Notes: generated by a model not told the origin, from the letters alone. 49,697 bases of DNA from Gammaproteobacteria bacterium (GCA_018825305.1 JAHJEO010000005.1:1-49697), one strand, 5' to 3'; positions 16,716 through 24,385 are shown, numbered from the stretch's first letter. A program made the numbers and translations.

Positions 16716-17346
16716 GCAGGAGCTCTAACTTCGGCCAGACGTGGTCGAGGATTTTCGGCTGCGCGGCGGCCACGGGGTGCAGGCCGTCGGGCTGGAAGTT
16801 GCTTCTTTCGTTTGCGATCGGTTCGAGCAGGAAGGGCAGCAGTGGCACCTTTTCCTGCTTTGCCACCACGGTGAAGACCGCGGCGAACTCTTCGGTGTAG
16901 CGGCTGCCATAGTTCGGCGGCAGGCGCATGCCGACCAGCAGCACGCGCGCCTTCTTGGCTTTGGCGGCGCGGACCATCGCCACCAGATTGGCGCGCAGTT
17001 GCGTGGCCGGCAGGCCGCGCAGGCCGTCGTTGGCGCCGAGCGCGATGACGACGACGCCAGGCTTGAAACGGTTGAGGGCGACGGGCAGGCGGCTGCGGCC
17101 ACCGGCGCTGGTCTCGCCGCTGATGCTGGCGTTGGCGACGGCGTAGTGCAGACCTTCGCCCTGCAGGCGTTTGTCGAGCAGCGCCGGCCAGGCCTGGCCG
17201 TTGGCCAGTCCGTGGCCCGCCGAGAGGCTGTCGCCGAAAACCAGGATCGTCTGCGCCGTCCCGCCAGCGCCGATTTTTTCGGCGGCGGGGGCGGCAGTGG
17301 CGAACATCAGCATGGAAGCGAGCAAAATACGCAGCATGGAAACCAT
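16702..17346 (-). CDS. tesA: Periplasmic arylesterase/lysophospholipase TesA (SGNH hydrolase)
   Basis: A 214-aa GDSL/SGNH hydrolase. A signal peptide (MVSMLRILLASMLMFATAAPA) leads to block I ILVFGDSLSAGHG (catalytic Ser), block II SISGETSAGG, block III ALGANDGLRG and block V PDGLHPVA (catalytic Asp and His). It hydrolyses acyl esters and thioesters in the periplasm. An alternative start at 17337 removes three residues. It is divergent from ybbA, the arrangement known in E. coli. A copy of the dispersed repeat encodes EKIGAGGTAQ right after the signal peptide. Confidence 0.9.
   Translation of the reverse strand: MVSMLRILLASMLMFATAAPAAEKIGAGGTAQTILVFGDSLSAGHGLANGQAWPALLDKRLQGEGLHYAVANASISGETSAGGRSRLPVALNRFKPGVVVIALGANDGLRGLPATQLRANLVAMVRAAKAKKARVLLVGMRLPPNYGSRYTEEFAAVFTVVAKQEKVPLLPFLLEPIANERSNFQPDGLHPVAAAQPKILDHVWPKLELLLRQR
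17255..17278 (-). repeat. Dispersed 24-bp repeat, copy 3 (tesA)
   Basis: Minus-strand match with one mismatch (GTC to ATC). It encodes KIGAGGTA between the signal peptide and block I of TesA, a position free to vary. Confidence 0.8.
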
Positions 17347-18004
17347 GATCGAAGTTGAATCCCTGGGCAAGGTGGTGCAGAGCGGCAGCGGCCCGCTGAC
17401 GATTCTGCACGAGATAACTTTTGCGGTGGCACCGGGCGAGGCCGTCGCCATCGTCGGCGCCTCCGGCTCCGGCAAGTCTACGCTACTCGGCCTGATGGCC
17501 GGGCTGGATCTGCCCTCGCACGGCGCGATCAGGCTCGGCGGGCAGGATCTCGCGGCGCTGGACGAGGACGGCCGCGCCGCACTGCGCGGCCGCCTGCTCG
17601 GTTTCGTCTTCCAGTCCTTCCAGTTGCTGCCGGCGCTGACCGCGCTGGAAAACGCCATGCTGCCGCTGGAACTGGCCGGCCTGGCGGACGCCCGCGCCAG
17701 CGCCACCGGCATGCTCGAGCGCGTCGGCCTCGGCCACCGCCTCGACCACTACCCCAAGCACCTGTCGGGCGGCGAGCAGCAGCGCGTGGCGCTGGCCCGC
17801 GCCTTCGGCGTGCGGCCGAAACTGCTGCTGGCCGACGAGCCGACCGGCAACCTCGACGCCGACACCGGCGGCGAGATCATCGACCTGATGTTCGAGATGA
17901 ACCGCGAGGCGGGGACCACGCTGGTGCTGGTCACCCACGACGAGGCGCTGGCGCATCGTTGCGGGCGGACCATCCGCCTGGCCGGCGGACGCCTGGTTTC
18001 CTGA
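17345..18004 (+). CDS. ybbA: ABC transporter ATP-binding protein YbbA (LolD-like)
   Basis: A 219-aa ATPase of the MacB/LolD group. It has Walker A GASGSGKST, Q-loop VFQSFQLLPALTALEN, signature LSGGEQQRVALARA, Walker B LLLADEPTGNLD and the H-loop His in LVTHDEAL. In E. coli ybbA lies next to the divergent tesA and is followed by the permease ybbP. Here the next gene is a minus-strand acetyltransferase, so no permease is encoded nearby and the partner must be elsewhere or lost. The start at 17345 is preferred (weak GGAA ribosome site); ATG 17336 is an alternative that overlaps the tesA start region. Confidence 0.88.
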   Translation: MIEVESLGKVVQSGSGPLTILHEITFAVAPGEAVAIVGASGSGKSTLLGLMAGLDLPSHGAIRLGGQDLAALDEDGRAALRGRLLGFVFQSFQLLPALTALENAMLPLELAGLADARASATGMLERVGLGHRLDHYPKHLSGGEQQRVALARAFGVRPKLLLADEPTGNLDADTGGEIIDLMFEMNREAGTTLVLVTHDEALAHRCGRTIRLAGGRLVS

Positions 18005-18050
18005 TCGGCGACCGCCAGGAATCCGCTTGCCCGATCCGCTTCAGGTTCGC

Positions 18051-18551
18051 TTACGCATCCTTGAAGCGCCTGGCATCCTTCAGCAGCAGAAGCAGCTGCC
18101 TTTCCTGCAGCGGCGATGGGAGGAAACCGAAGCGCTGGTAGAAGCGCTCGGCCTCCGCATCGATCGGGTACGTCAGCAATGCCCGGATGCCGGCCTGCTC
18201 GGCGATGGCCAGGGTTCGCCGGATGGCATCCTGCAGCAGGCCCCTGCCGATGCCGTGGCCTTGCTCATGCCGCGATACGGCCAGCCGGGCAAGGATTACC
18301 ACGGGGATGGGGTACTGTCCCATGCCCTTGCGGAGTCGATCGGGCGCATTCATCGAATCGACCTGGCCAACGGTGAGGCTGAAATAGCCCACCACGCGGT
18401 CATTCCGGGTGACGACAAAAGTCCTGGCAGATCCGCTGGCCTGCGCCTGGCGGGCGTGATTTGCCAGCCAGCCGTTCAGTTCGGGCTTGCCGCAGTCGAA
18501 GGCTTCCAGCGAATGCTCCGGCGCCAGCGCATGCGGCGCGCTAACGGTCAT
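18051..18551 (-). CDS. TacT-type GNAT toxin
   Basis: A 166-aa GNAT-fold toxin. TacT/AtaT-type toxins acetylate aminoacyl-tRNA and block translation. Family hallmarks are the N-terminal FDCGKPELNGWLANHARQAQ, the core VVGYFSLTVGQV, the acetyl-CoA loop SRHEQGHGIGRGLLQDAI and the C-terminal YPIDAEAERFYQRFGF. The coding start overlaps the antitoxin stop by 4 bp (ATGA), so the pair is translationally coupled. It appears intact. Confidence 0.88.
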   Translation of the reverse strand: MTVSAPHALAPEHSLEAFDCGKPELNGWLANHARQAQASGSARTFVVTRNDRVVGYFSLTVGQVDSMNAPDRLRKGMGQYPIPVVILARLAVSRHEQGHGIGRGLLQDAIRRTLAIAEQAGIRALLTYPIDAEAERFYQRFGFLPSPLQERQLLLLLKDARRFKDA

Positions 18552-18850
18552 TTTTCCGACCAGGGCGCGGGTTTGGAGAAGAGGTCATTGAGGCCCGGGT
18601 TCTCCTGCTCGGGACGATCCAGCATGTCGAGCAGGGCCTGGTACTGGCTGCCCGAAACCATGAACAGGCGCTGGTCGAGCAGGGCCTGCTCGGCTGCCTG
18701 GCAGGCGCTTTCCAGGATGAAGTCGGTCAGCGACTTGTGCGCAACCTCGGCCCCGCGCCGCAGGATCGCCTCCTGCTCCGGCGTGGCGCGCAGCCCGAGG
18801 CGCGAAGAGCGCGCGGCAATTCGAGTGGAAGATGTCTGCGTGGCGGGCAT
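18548..18850 (-). CDS. TacA-type antitoxin (DUF1778, ribbon-helix-helix)
   Basis: A 100-aa DUF1778 antitoxin. The N-terminal RHH DNA-binding region (RLGLRATPEQEAILRRGAEV, SLTDFILESACQAAEQAL) is followed by a C-terminal toxin-wrapping tail (NPGLNDLFSKPAPW). It represses its own operon and neutralises the GNAT toxin. A ~10-bp inverted repeat (18878-18912) just upstream is a good candidate operator. Confidence 0.88.
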   Translation of the reverse strand: MPATQTSSTRIAARSSRLGLRATPEQEAILRRGAEVAHKSLTDFILESACQAAEQALLDQRLFMVSGSQYQALLDMLDRPEQENPGLNDLFSKPAPWSEK

Positions 18851-18877
18851 GATGGCATCACTCCTGTTAGATCAATA

Positions 18878-18912
18878 GTCTGTATGTTAGCACAATCGGC
18901 GTACAAACAGAC
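18878..18912. promoter_or_regulatory. Candidate operator of the TacAT pair
   Basis: GTCTGTATGT (18878-18887) and ACAAACAGAC (18903-18912) form an inverted repeat, 9 of 10 paired, 28 bp before the antitoxin start. The position fits autorepression by the RHH antitoxin. Confidence 0.45.
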
Positions 18913-19023
18913 GCCGACCTTGAACCATCCGACTGGCGGCGGGACGGCTGGTTACAGCATGTTGAGCGCCATTCCCTGAATCGGCCCTGCTTGTGCGGTA
19001 ACCAATGCGTTACCATTGAAAGC

Positions 19024-19374
19024 ATGGCGATCCGGGTTGAAGAGTATCTGCGGCCCAACGGCTCGAACCCATGCAAGACGTGGTTCGATAGCTTGGATGT
19101 TCAAGCCGCGGCAAAGGTCGTGACGATCAAGTTGCGATTTGAACTTGGCAACGTTTCAAGCGTGAAATGGTTTGCCGGGATCGGCGAGTACGTCATTGAT
19201 TGGGGGCCAGGGTAACGAATCTACCTGGCGCGAGACGGAGAGGCACTCATCATCCTGTTTGGTGGCGGCACAAAGCGTGGCCAGCAGATGGATATCGATC
19301 AGGCCAAGGTCTTGCACGCCGAATACAAGGAACGGAAGCGGGCCCTGGACGCAGCGAAGAAAGGAAAATGGTGA
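19024..19374 (+). pseudogene. RelE/HigB-family toxin gene interrupted by a nonsense codon
   Basis: The frame reads MAIRVEEYLRPNGSNPCKTW... YVIDWGPG, then TAA at 19213-19215. It continues without a shift as RIYLARDGEALIILFGGGTK to a normal end at 19374. Related addiction-module toxins have Tyr at this point (GPGYRIYF), so a TAC/TAT-to-TAA point change explains the break. The product would lose its C-terminal half, including the conserved RIY strand. The cognate antitoxin gene follows 4 bp downstream and is intact. Confidence 0.82.
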
Positions 19375-19378
19375 TCCT

Positions 19379-19702
19379 ATGGCATTGACCCGAAACTTTA
19401 AACACACGGTCGTTGAGCGCGTGGAGCGTGATCCGCAATTCGCCATGGCGCTTCTCGATGAGGCTGCGACGCTTTTCCTGAGCGGCGAGCCGGAAACCGC
19501 ACGACTCATTCTGCGCGATCTGGTGAATGCCACGATCGGTTTCGAGCAACTCGCCGAGTTGACCGAGAAGCCAAGCAAGAGCTTGCATCGGATGCTGTCG
19601 CCACGGGGAAATCCCAGCATGGACAACCTTGCCGCGATTTTCGGCGCGGTACGCCATTGGCTCAAGGTGGCGTTCGAAGTTCATACGATCAAAGCGGCTT
19701 AG
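19379..19702 (+). CDS. HTH antitoxin of the broken toxin gene
   Basis: A 107-aa XRE-like antitoxin-type regulator. It contains MALTRNFKHTVVERVERDPQ, ARLILRDLVNATIGFEQLAE and an HTH in KPSKSLHRMLSPRGNPSMDN. Such proteins pair with RelE/HigB-type killer proteins. It starts 4 bp after the toxin frame. With the toxin truncated, it may persist as a regulator or cross-antitoxin; that is inference. Confidence 0.85.
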   Translation: MALTRNFKHTVVERVERDPQFAMALLDEAATLFLSGEPETARLILRDLVNATIGFEQLAELTEKPSKSLHRMLSPRGNPSMDNLAAIFGAVRHWLKVAFEVHTIKAA

Positions 19703-19803
19703 GCCTTCGCCGTATCCCCCAAGGGGACTTTTTTCCGGGCGTAGGCGGCGCGGACTTGTTTCCTTGCGGCGAAGCCGTTGCTCACGGCGTCGCCCATTTT
19801 CAT
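19699..19803 (-). CDS. Possible 34-aa ORF coupled to the thioredoxin gene
   Basis: Starts with an ATGA overlap on the stop of the TlpA-like gene and encodes a basic 34-residue peptide (MKMGDAVSNGF... KKVPLGDTAKA). The DNA under its end contains the short palindrome CCCCAAGGGG beside a T-run. It could be a real coupled peptide or just read-through into an intergenic hairpin. No family is recognised. Confidence 0.3.
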   Translation of the reverse strand: MKMGDAVSNGFAARKQVRAAYARKKVPLGDTAKA

Positions 19804-20327
19804 GGCTTGAGCAGTTGCCTGATCGCGGCGACGATGTCCGGGTCGTCGAATTCGCGTCCGCCAACGGCGCGATAAGCGATGCGGCCCTGGCGGTCGACGA
19901 GCAGGGTGGTCGGCAGGCCTTTCACCGGCCAGGCCGCCATGGCCTTGGAGTCGCGATCGAACAGCAACGGGAATTCGGCATTGCCGGCAAAGGAGAACAC
20001 CGTGTCCGGGTCCTCGCCGACATTCACTGCCAGCACCTCGAACTCGGCGGGCTTGAACAGTTTTTTCACGCGAGCGAGCGATGGAAACTCCTTGCGGCAA
20101 GGCGGGCACCAGGTCGCCCAGAAATTCACCAGCACGACGCGCCCGCGATAGGCCGCGAGGTCGACGCTCCTGCCGTCGGCGTCGGCCAGACGCAAAGTCG
20201 GCGCTGGCGGGACGGCGGACATCGCGGTCATGCCCCGTCCTTGCGCTCGCAATGACGGCACGACGGCCAGCAGGGCAAGGCCTGCGCCGGTCATGAGAAC
20301 ACGCCGGCGTTCAGTCGGTTCAGTCAT
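19800..20327 (-). CDS. TlpA-like periplasmic thioredoxin
   Basis: A 175-aa thiol-disulfide protein. A twin-Arg/Sec-like N-terminus (MTEPTERRRVLMTGAGLALL) leads to a TlpA/AhpC-TSA fold with active site FWATWCPPCRKEFPSL (CPPC) and cis-Pro loop GLPTTLLVDRQGRIAY. It probably reduces periplasmic disulfides or persulfides. The start at 20327 overlaps the previous gene by 8 bp, so it belongs to the operon with TauE and DsrE genes. The dispersed repeat encodes VPPAPTLR between the signal region and the first strand. Confidence 0.85.
   Translation of the reverse strand: MTEPTERRRVLMTGAGLALLAVVPSLRAQGRGMTAMSAVPPAPTLRLADADGRSVDLAAYRGRVVLVNFWATWCPPCRKEFPSLARVKKLFKPAEFEVLAVNVGEDPDTVFSFAGNAEFPLLFDRDSKAMAAWPVKGLPTTLLVDRQGRIAYRAVGGREFDDPDIVAAIRQLLKP
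20192..20216 (+). repeat. Dispersed 24-bp repeat, copy 4 (tlpA-like gene)
   Basis: Plus-strand copy with one mismatch, antisense to its host gene. It therefore encodes AVPPAPTL rather than VGAGGTA. It shares 25 identical bases with the thrS copy at 35557-35581. Confidence 0.82.
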
Positions 20328-20883
20328 TGGCGCAGGCAAGCTTGTCGAGAACGATTTCATGATTCTCCTTGTGGTTGCCGGCGACTTGATAGCGGGCGAC
20401 GATGCGGAACGGCGCAACCGGCGCCGTTTCCAGCGTCGCCATGCCCATGATCCAGTCGCCCGGTTCGAAGGTGTTGTCTGCCTGGAATTGCGCCCACTTG
20501 AATGCGATCCGTGCTGCCGGCGGTACGCCGGCCTTGGCCCATTCCGCGCTCCACGACTCCGGCAGGCGCAACTTGATGCGCCGATTGTCGGCGCCGACCG
20601 CGTACCAGTCGGCCAGTCGCGTCGCCAGGGCGTGCCGGCCGCCATTTTGCATGCCGAAGGAAAATCCGCAGGCCAGCGCATAGGGCTGGATCGCCGCCTC
20701 GGTGAAGCCGCGCCCGATGTAGAAGGCGGTACGCGATGCCGTGCCCAGCGGGTTGGCGGTGAGCGTCACTGCGTCCTGCCGGACGCGGTGCTGCCATGCG
20801 ATGTCGCCATCCGCTGCGGCGGGAGCACCGGTGGGCAGCAACATCGTCAGTCCGGCCAGGCCGGCCAATAGCCCCAGGTTCAT
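20320..20883 (-). CDS. Exported protein of unknown function
   Basis: A 187-aa protein with a signal peptide (MNLGLLAGLAGLTMLLPTGAPAAA) and no recognised domain. The body is mixed alpha/beta with ADWYAVGADNRRIKLRLPES, FEPGDWIMGMATLETAPVAP and a C-terminal NHKENHEIVLDKLACAND. Cys residues at LACGFSFGM and at the end could form a disulfide. Its stop overlaps the start of the TlpA-like thioredoxin gene, suggesting the two act together in the periplasm. Confidence 0.65.
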   Translation of the reverse strand: MNLGLLAGLAGLTMLLPTGAPAAADGDIAWQHRVRQDAVTLTANPLGTASRTAFYIGRGFTEAAIQPYALACGFSFGMQNGGRHALATRLADWYAVGADNRRIKLRLPESWSAEWAKAGVPPAARIAFKWAQFQADNTFEPGDWIMGMATLETAPVAPFRIVARYQVAGNHKENHEIVLDKLACAND

Positions 20884-20899
20884 GTGGTCTTCGGTACCA

Positions 20900-21226
20900 T
20901 CAGGTTGCGGGCGTCCAGGTCTCCAGGAATTCATCGAGTATTGCCTGCAATCGTAACCGCAATTCGTCGTTACGCTCTGCCGCAATGCCTTGCCGCTCTA
21001 GAAATGCGCAAATGTCGTCGGGCGAGAGAATCACGCCGTCAGACGGCTGGATCGCCTCATCGCGTATCCACAAGCTGGGAAAGCCGCTGCCGTGAGCGTC
21101 GCGGCATTCGTCATGCACGATGCGGTGCGACCAGCCGAGCGTGGCGGCGATGGTGTCGGCGTAGCGGGCATAGAGCGTGCAGCGTCCGCCGGGCGGTTGT
21201 TGCGATATGACCTTGAGCGGGCTCAT
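20900..21226 (-). CDS. Small cytoplasmic protein of unknown function in sulfur-type operon
   Basis: A 108-aa protein without signal peptide, starting MSPLKVISQQPPGGRCTLYA. Other segments are WSHRIVHDECRDAHGSGFPS, ILSPDDICAFLERQGIA and a charged C-terminal helix. It has three Cys but no CXXC. The start overlaps the TauE stop by 4 bp (ATGA). No family is recognised with confidence; a thioredoxin-like or sulfur-carrier role is only suggested by context. Confidence 0.65.
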   Translation of the reverse strand: MSPLKVISQQPPGGRCTLYARYADTIAATLGWSHRIVHDECRDAHGSGFPSLWIRDEAIQPSDGVILSPDDICAFLERQGIAAERNDELRLRLQAILDEFLETWTPAT

Positions 21227-21993
21227 GTCGTGCTCTTCAGCAGGATGTAGCTGGCGACGATCACGAGGAATCCGCCGAATCCGCGCTTCAGTGTCTCCTG
21301 CGAGAAGCGGTGGGCCAGCCGCGTGCCGGCAAAGCTGCCGGCGACGGTGACGGCGGTGAAGGCACCCATGATGTTCCAGTCGATCGGCACCGCGCCGAGA
21401 TAGCCGAGGAAGCCGGCGTAGGACTTGGCGGCGACGATGGCGAGCGAGGTGCCGATGGCGAGTTTCATGCGCAGGCCGGACAGCAGGGCCAGCGCCGGCA
21501 CGATCAGAAAACCGCCGCCGACGCCGACCACGCCGGTCAGCACGCCGACGCCGATGCCGTGGGCGGCGATGTGGCCCATCCGTACCTCGACTGCGCGTTC
21601 CGGTGGAGGCAAACCGCCGGCTGCCGACAGTTGCGGCACCAACGCGGGCTTGAGCATTTTCCACGCCGCCGCATACATCACCAGCGCGAACAGCGCGAGC
21701 TGCACCGCCACCGGCGTGATGACCCCGACCTTCGCCCCGGCGAAGGTGCCGACGATGCCGAAAATGCCGAATACCAGTGCCACGCGCGTATCGACATTGC
21801 CGTGGCGCCAGTGATCCCAGGCGGTGATGGTTGCGGTGACGGCGACGATGCCCAGGCTCATGGCGATCGCCGACTTCGCCTCGACATCCAGCAGCACCAT
21901 CAGCGCCGGCATGGCGATGATCGAGCCGCCGCTGCCGAACAGGCCGAGCACGATGCCGGTGGCAGCGCCGGCGATGATGACGAGCAGCAGCAT
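21223..21993 (-). CDS. TauE/SafE-family sulfite/organosulfonate exporter
   Basis: A 256-aa membrane protein with seven to eight helices and the two TauE half-repeats: GIVLGLFGSGGSIIAMPALM near the N-terminus and GVLTGVVGVGGGFLIVPALA in the second half. Members export sulfite, thiosulfate or related anions. The start at 21993 lies 2 bp after the DsrE stop. It is the intact parent-like copy of the relic at 7376-7635. Confidence 0.87.
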   Translation of the reverse strand: MLLLVIIAGAATGIVLGLFGSGGSIIAMPALMVLLDVEAKSAIAMSLGIVAVTATITAWDHWRHGNVDTRVALVFGIFGIVGTFAGAKVGVITPVAVQLALFALVMYAAAWKMLKPALVPQLSAAGGLPPPERAVEVRMGHIAAHGIGVGVLTGVVGVGGGFLIVPALALLSGLRMKLAIGTSLAIVAAKSYAGFLGYLGAVPIDWNIMGAFTAVTVAGSFAGTRLAHRFSQETLKRGFGGFLVIVASYILLKSTT

Positions 21994-21995
21994 GG

Positions 21996-22343
21996 TCAGA
22001 ACACCAGCACTTTGTCGGCCTCGGCCGTCCAGGCCGCGAGATCGGCGAGCGTCCGGCGCAGGGCGCCAGGCACCAGTTCGGCGTCCTCGATGCCGCGCGC
22101 GGCCAGGCAGGTGGCGCAGAGGCCGACTTCGCCGGCGGCGGCCGCCAGTTTCACCATGTCGCCGGCGTTGTAATAACCCTCGGGTACCTTCTGGCCGGCC
22201 TTGGCGCAGGCAACGGCGTCGCCCATCAGGAATACCCGGACCTGCTGCTCCGGCTGCTTGGCGAGCGCACGGGCCAGACGCAGGCCGTTGTAGCTGCGCT
22301 CTGAGCCGTAAGGCGGGTCGTTGAGAATGAAAAGGACGTTCAT
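21996..22343 (-). CDS. DsrE-family protein
   Basis: A 115-aa cytoplasmic protein: MNVLFILNDPPYGSERSYNG, RVFLMGDAVACAKAGQKVPE, GEVGLCATCLAARGI. The CATC motif sits where DsrE/TusD-type proteins carry the persulfide-bearing Cys. A role in intracellular sulfane-sulfur transfer is the best inference. First gene of the minus-strand operon, behind the palindrome at 22366-22381. Confidence 0.85.
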   Translation of the reverse strand: MNVLFILNDPPYGSERSYNGLRLARALAKQPEQQVRVFLMGDAVACAKAGQKVPEGYYNAGDMVKLAAAAGEVGLCATCLAARGIEDAELVPGALRRTLADLAAWTAEADKVLVF

Positions 22344-22365
22344 GGCTGGCCTCCGTGGCTAACAA

Positions 22366-22381
22366 TCTAACGATCGTTAGA
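22366..22381. promoter_or_regulatory. 16-bp perfect palindrome between DsrE and ArsR genes
   Basis: TCTAACGATCGTTAGA is a perfect palindrome, 22 bp upstream of the DsrE start and 75 bp before the ArsR start. Winged-helix dimers bind such dyads, so it is the likely operator of the neighbouring ArsR-rhodanese regulator. Confidence 0.65.
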
Positions 22382-22456
22382 GTAAACTAGGCGTTGCCTG
22401 ATCGGTTGTCAAGTGCAAATTTGACAGGGTCGCCGTCGCCGCATAGATTCGTCGCC

Positions 22457-23110
22457 ATGAGTGATTCGCGACGCATCAAGGACCTGCTTTACGAACAGGT
22501 GGCCCGCATCGGCAAGGCGGCGTGCAGCCCGAAACGGCTGGAGCTCATCGAACTGCTCTGCCAGGGCGAGAAGAACGTGGAGACGCTGGCGCGGGAGGCG
22601 GCCATCAGCATGAAGCTGGCCAGCGCGCACCTGCGCGAGTTGCGTGCCGCCCATCTGGTCGACACCGAGAAGCAGGGCAAGAACGTCATTTACCGAATCG
22701 CCAATCGTGCGGTGGCCGATTTCTGGGTGGCGATACGTTCGCTGGCCGAGGACCGGCTGGTGGAACTGCGGCTGGCGCTGGAGCAGATCGCCTGCAACCC
22801 GAAGGAGCTGGCGCCGCAGGATCGCGCCAGCCTCGTCAAGCTGGCGAAGAAGGGGGATGTAATCGTCATTGATGTCCGGCCGGCAAACGAATACGAAGCC
22901 GCCCACCTGCCGTTCGCCCGCTCGATACCGCTCGATGAACTGAAGAGCCGGCTGGCAGAATTGCCGGACGGCAAGACCGTGGTGGCGTACTGCCGTGGCC
23001 CCTACTGCCTGATGGCGTGCGACGCGGTGAATCTGTTGCGCCAGCAGGGATTCGATGCCCTGCGCTTGCCCGAGGGTGTTGCCGAATGGGGCATTGCGCC
23101 CGTACGCTGA
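22457..23110 (+). CDS. ArsR-family regulator fused to a rhodanese domain
   Basis: A 217-aa fusion. The N-terminal winged helix (residues ~10-100) contains ACSPKRLELIELLCQGEKNV and the recognition helix AISMKLASAHLRELRAAHLV. The C-terminal rhodanese (~125-215) contains DVRPANEYEAAHLPFA and active-site loop AYCRGPYCLMA. Cys23, Cys35 and Cys113 are candidates for persulfide sensing as in BigR/SqrR-type regulators, but metal binding cannot be excluded. It is divergent from the DsrE-TauE-TlpA operon and probably controls it through the palindrome between them. Confidence 0.87.
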   Translation: MSDSRRIKDLLYEQVARIGKAACSPKRLELIELLCQGEKNVETLAREAAISMKLASAHLRELRAAHLVDTEKQGKNVIYRIANRAVADFWVAIRSLAEDRLVELRLALEQIACNPKELAPQDRASLVKLAKKGDVIVIDVRPANEYEAAHLPFARSIPLDELKSRLAELPDGKTVVAYCRGPYCLMACDAVNLLRQQGFDALRLPEGVAEWGIAPVR

Positions 23111-23116
23111 GCCGGG

Positions 23117-24385
23117 TTACAGCAGAGCGCGCGCCGCGGTGACACCACTCCTGACAGCGCCTTCGATGGTCGCCGGATAGTCGCCGGCGACGTAATCACC
23201 GGCCAGCACCAGGCCGGGCAGCGGCGTTGTGGTCGGCGGCCGCGCCAGGCCGGGCGTACAGGCGAAGGTGGCGCGCTTTTCGGCGATGATGCGGCTCCAG
23301 CGCGGCGCCTCGATGCCGGGCAGGATGCGGGCGACTTCGGCGTGGATCGCGGCGGCGAGGGTGTCGTTGTCCATCGCCTCGTGGCTGCCGTGGGCCGAGA
23401 TCACGGCGGAAATCAGGCCGGGCTGGCCGTAGATGCGGCCACGGTCGAACAGCCATTGCGCGGTACCTGTGGCCACGCCGACCATGGCGAAGGGAAGGCG
23501 CACGCTTTCCGGGTAGGCCAGATAGGCGCCGACGATGGGCTCCCACTCGAAGCGGCTTACCTGCTCCACGCTGCCCGCCAGTTCCGGCAGGCCGGCGACA
23601 AGTTTGGGCAGGTGCTGCGGGGCGACGGCGATGATGACTTCGTCGAAGGAGCCGTGGTTGTCCAGGATGAATCCGTCGCTGCCGTGGGTGATCGCGCCGA
23701 TCCGGGTTTCGCGCCGCACCGCGCCGCCGTGCGCGGCCACGAAGGCGGCGGCGGGCTCGGGAAGCAGCCGCGAAAAATCCACTGTCGGCAGCAGGAAGTC
23801 GGATGCGGCGCGGCCGGCGGCGAGGCTGTCGCGCAGGACGTTGGCGAAGACCTGCATCGAGGCCCGCTCGATCGGCGTGTTGAGTGCGGCGACGCAGAGC
23901 GGCTCCCACAGGTAGCGGACGAGGCGTTCGGGCTGGCGCTGCGCGGCGAAGTGGGCGGCGGCGGAAATATCCTGCGGCAGGCGGAATCCGCTGCGCTTCA
24001 GGCCCTGCATGAATCGGATGGCGGCGAATTTCTCCGGCCACGACAGGCCGCGCGCCCCCAGCAGCGCCCAGGCCAGATGCAGCGGCGCCGGCAAACGGGG
24101 AGCGGCGACCAGCAATTCGCCCGGATATTCGAGGTGCAGTGGGACGCGTCGCAGCAGCTTGTCGGTATTGGCGCCGACCAGTGCCATCAGGCGCAATGTC
24201 TCGCGGTAGGCGCCGACGAAGATGTGGGCGCCGTTGTCGACCGTCAGTCCTTCGAGTTCGACTGCGCGGGCCCGCCCGCCCAGCGTGCGCGAGGCTTCGA
24301 AGACGGTGACTTGCCTGCCGGCCGCCGCCAGTTCGGCCGCTGCTGCCATGCCGGCATAGCCCGCGCCAATGACGGCAACGCTCAC
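23117..24385 (-). CDS. hpnE: Squalene-associated FAD-dependent desaturase HpnE
   Basis: A 422-aa flavoprotein of the hopanoid cluster. HpnE converts hydroxysqualene to squalene. Dinucleotide motif VAVIGAGYAGMAAAAELAAAG lies at the N-terminus, followed by FEASRTLGGRARAV and the C-terminal FAD motif LPGLVLAGDYVAGDYPATIEG. The start is GTG at 24385, overlapping the hpnD stop by 4 bp; a longer frame upstream is antisense-like and rejected. Order in transcription is hpnC, hpnD, hpnE. Confidence 0.92.
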   Translation of the reverse strand: MSVAVIGAGYAGMAAAAELAAAGRQVTVFEASRTLGGRARAVELEGLTVDNGAHIFVGAYRETLRLMALVGANTDKLLRRVPLHLEYPGELLVAAPRLPAPLHLAWALLGARGLSWPEKFAAIRFMQGLKRSGFRLPQDISAAAHFAAQRQPERLVRYLWEPLCVAALNTPIERASMQVFANVLRDSLAAGRAASDFLLPTVDFSRLLPEPAAAFVAAHGGAVRRETRIGAITHGSDGFILDNHGSFDEVIIAVAPQHLPKLVAGLPELAGSVEQVSRFEWEPIVGAYLAYPESVRLPFAMVGVATGTAQWLFDRGRIYGQPGLISAVISAHGSHEAMDNDTLAAAIHAEVARILPGIEAPRWSRIIAEKRATFACTPGLARPPTTTPLPGLVLAGDYVAGDYPATIEGAVRSGVTAARALL

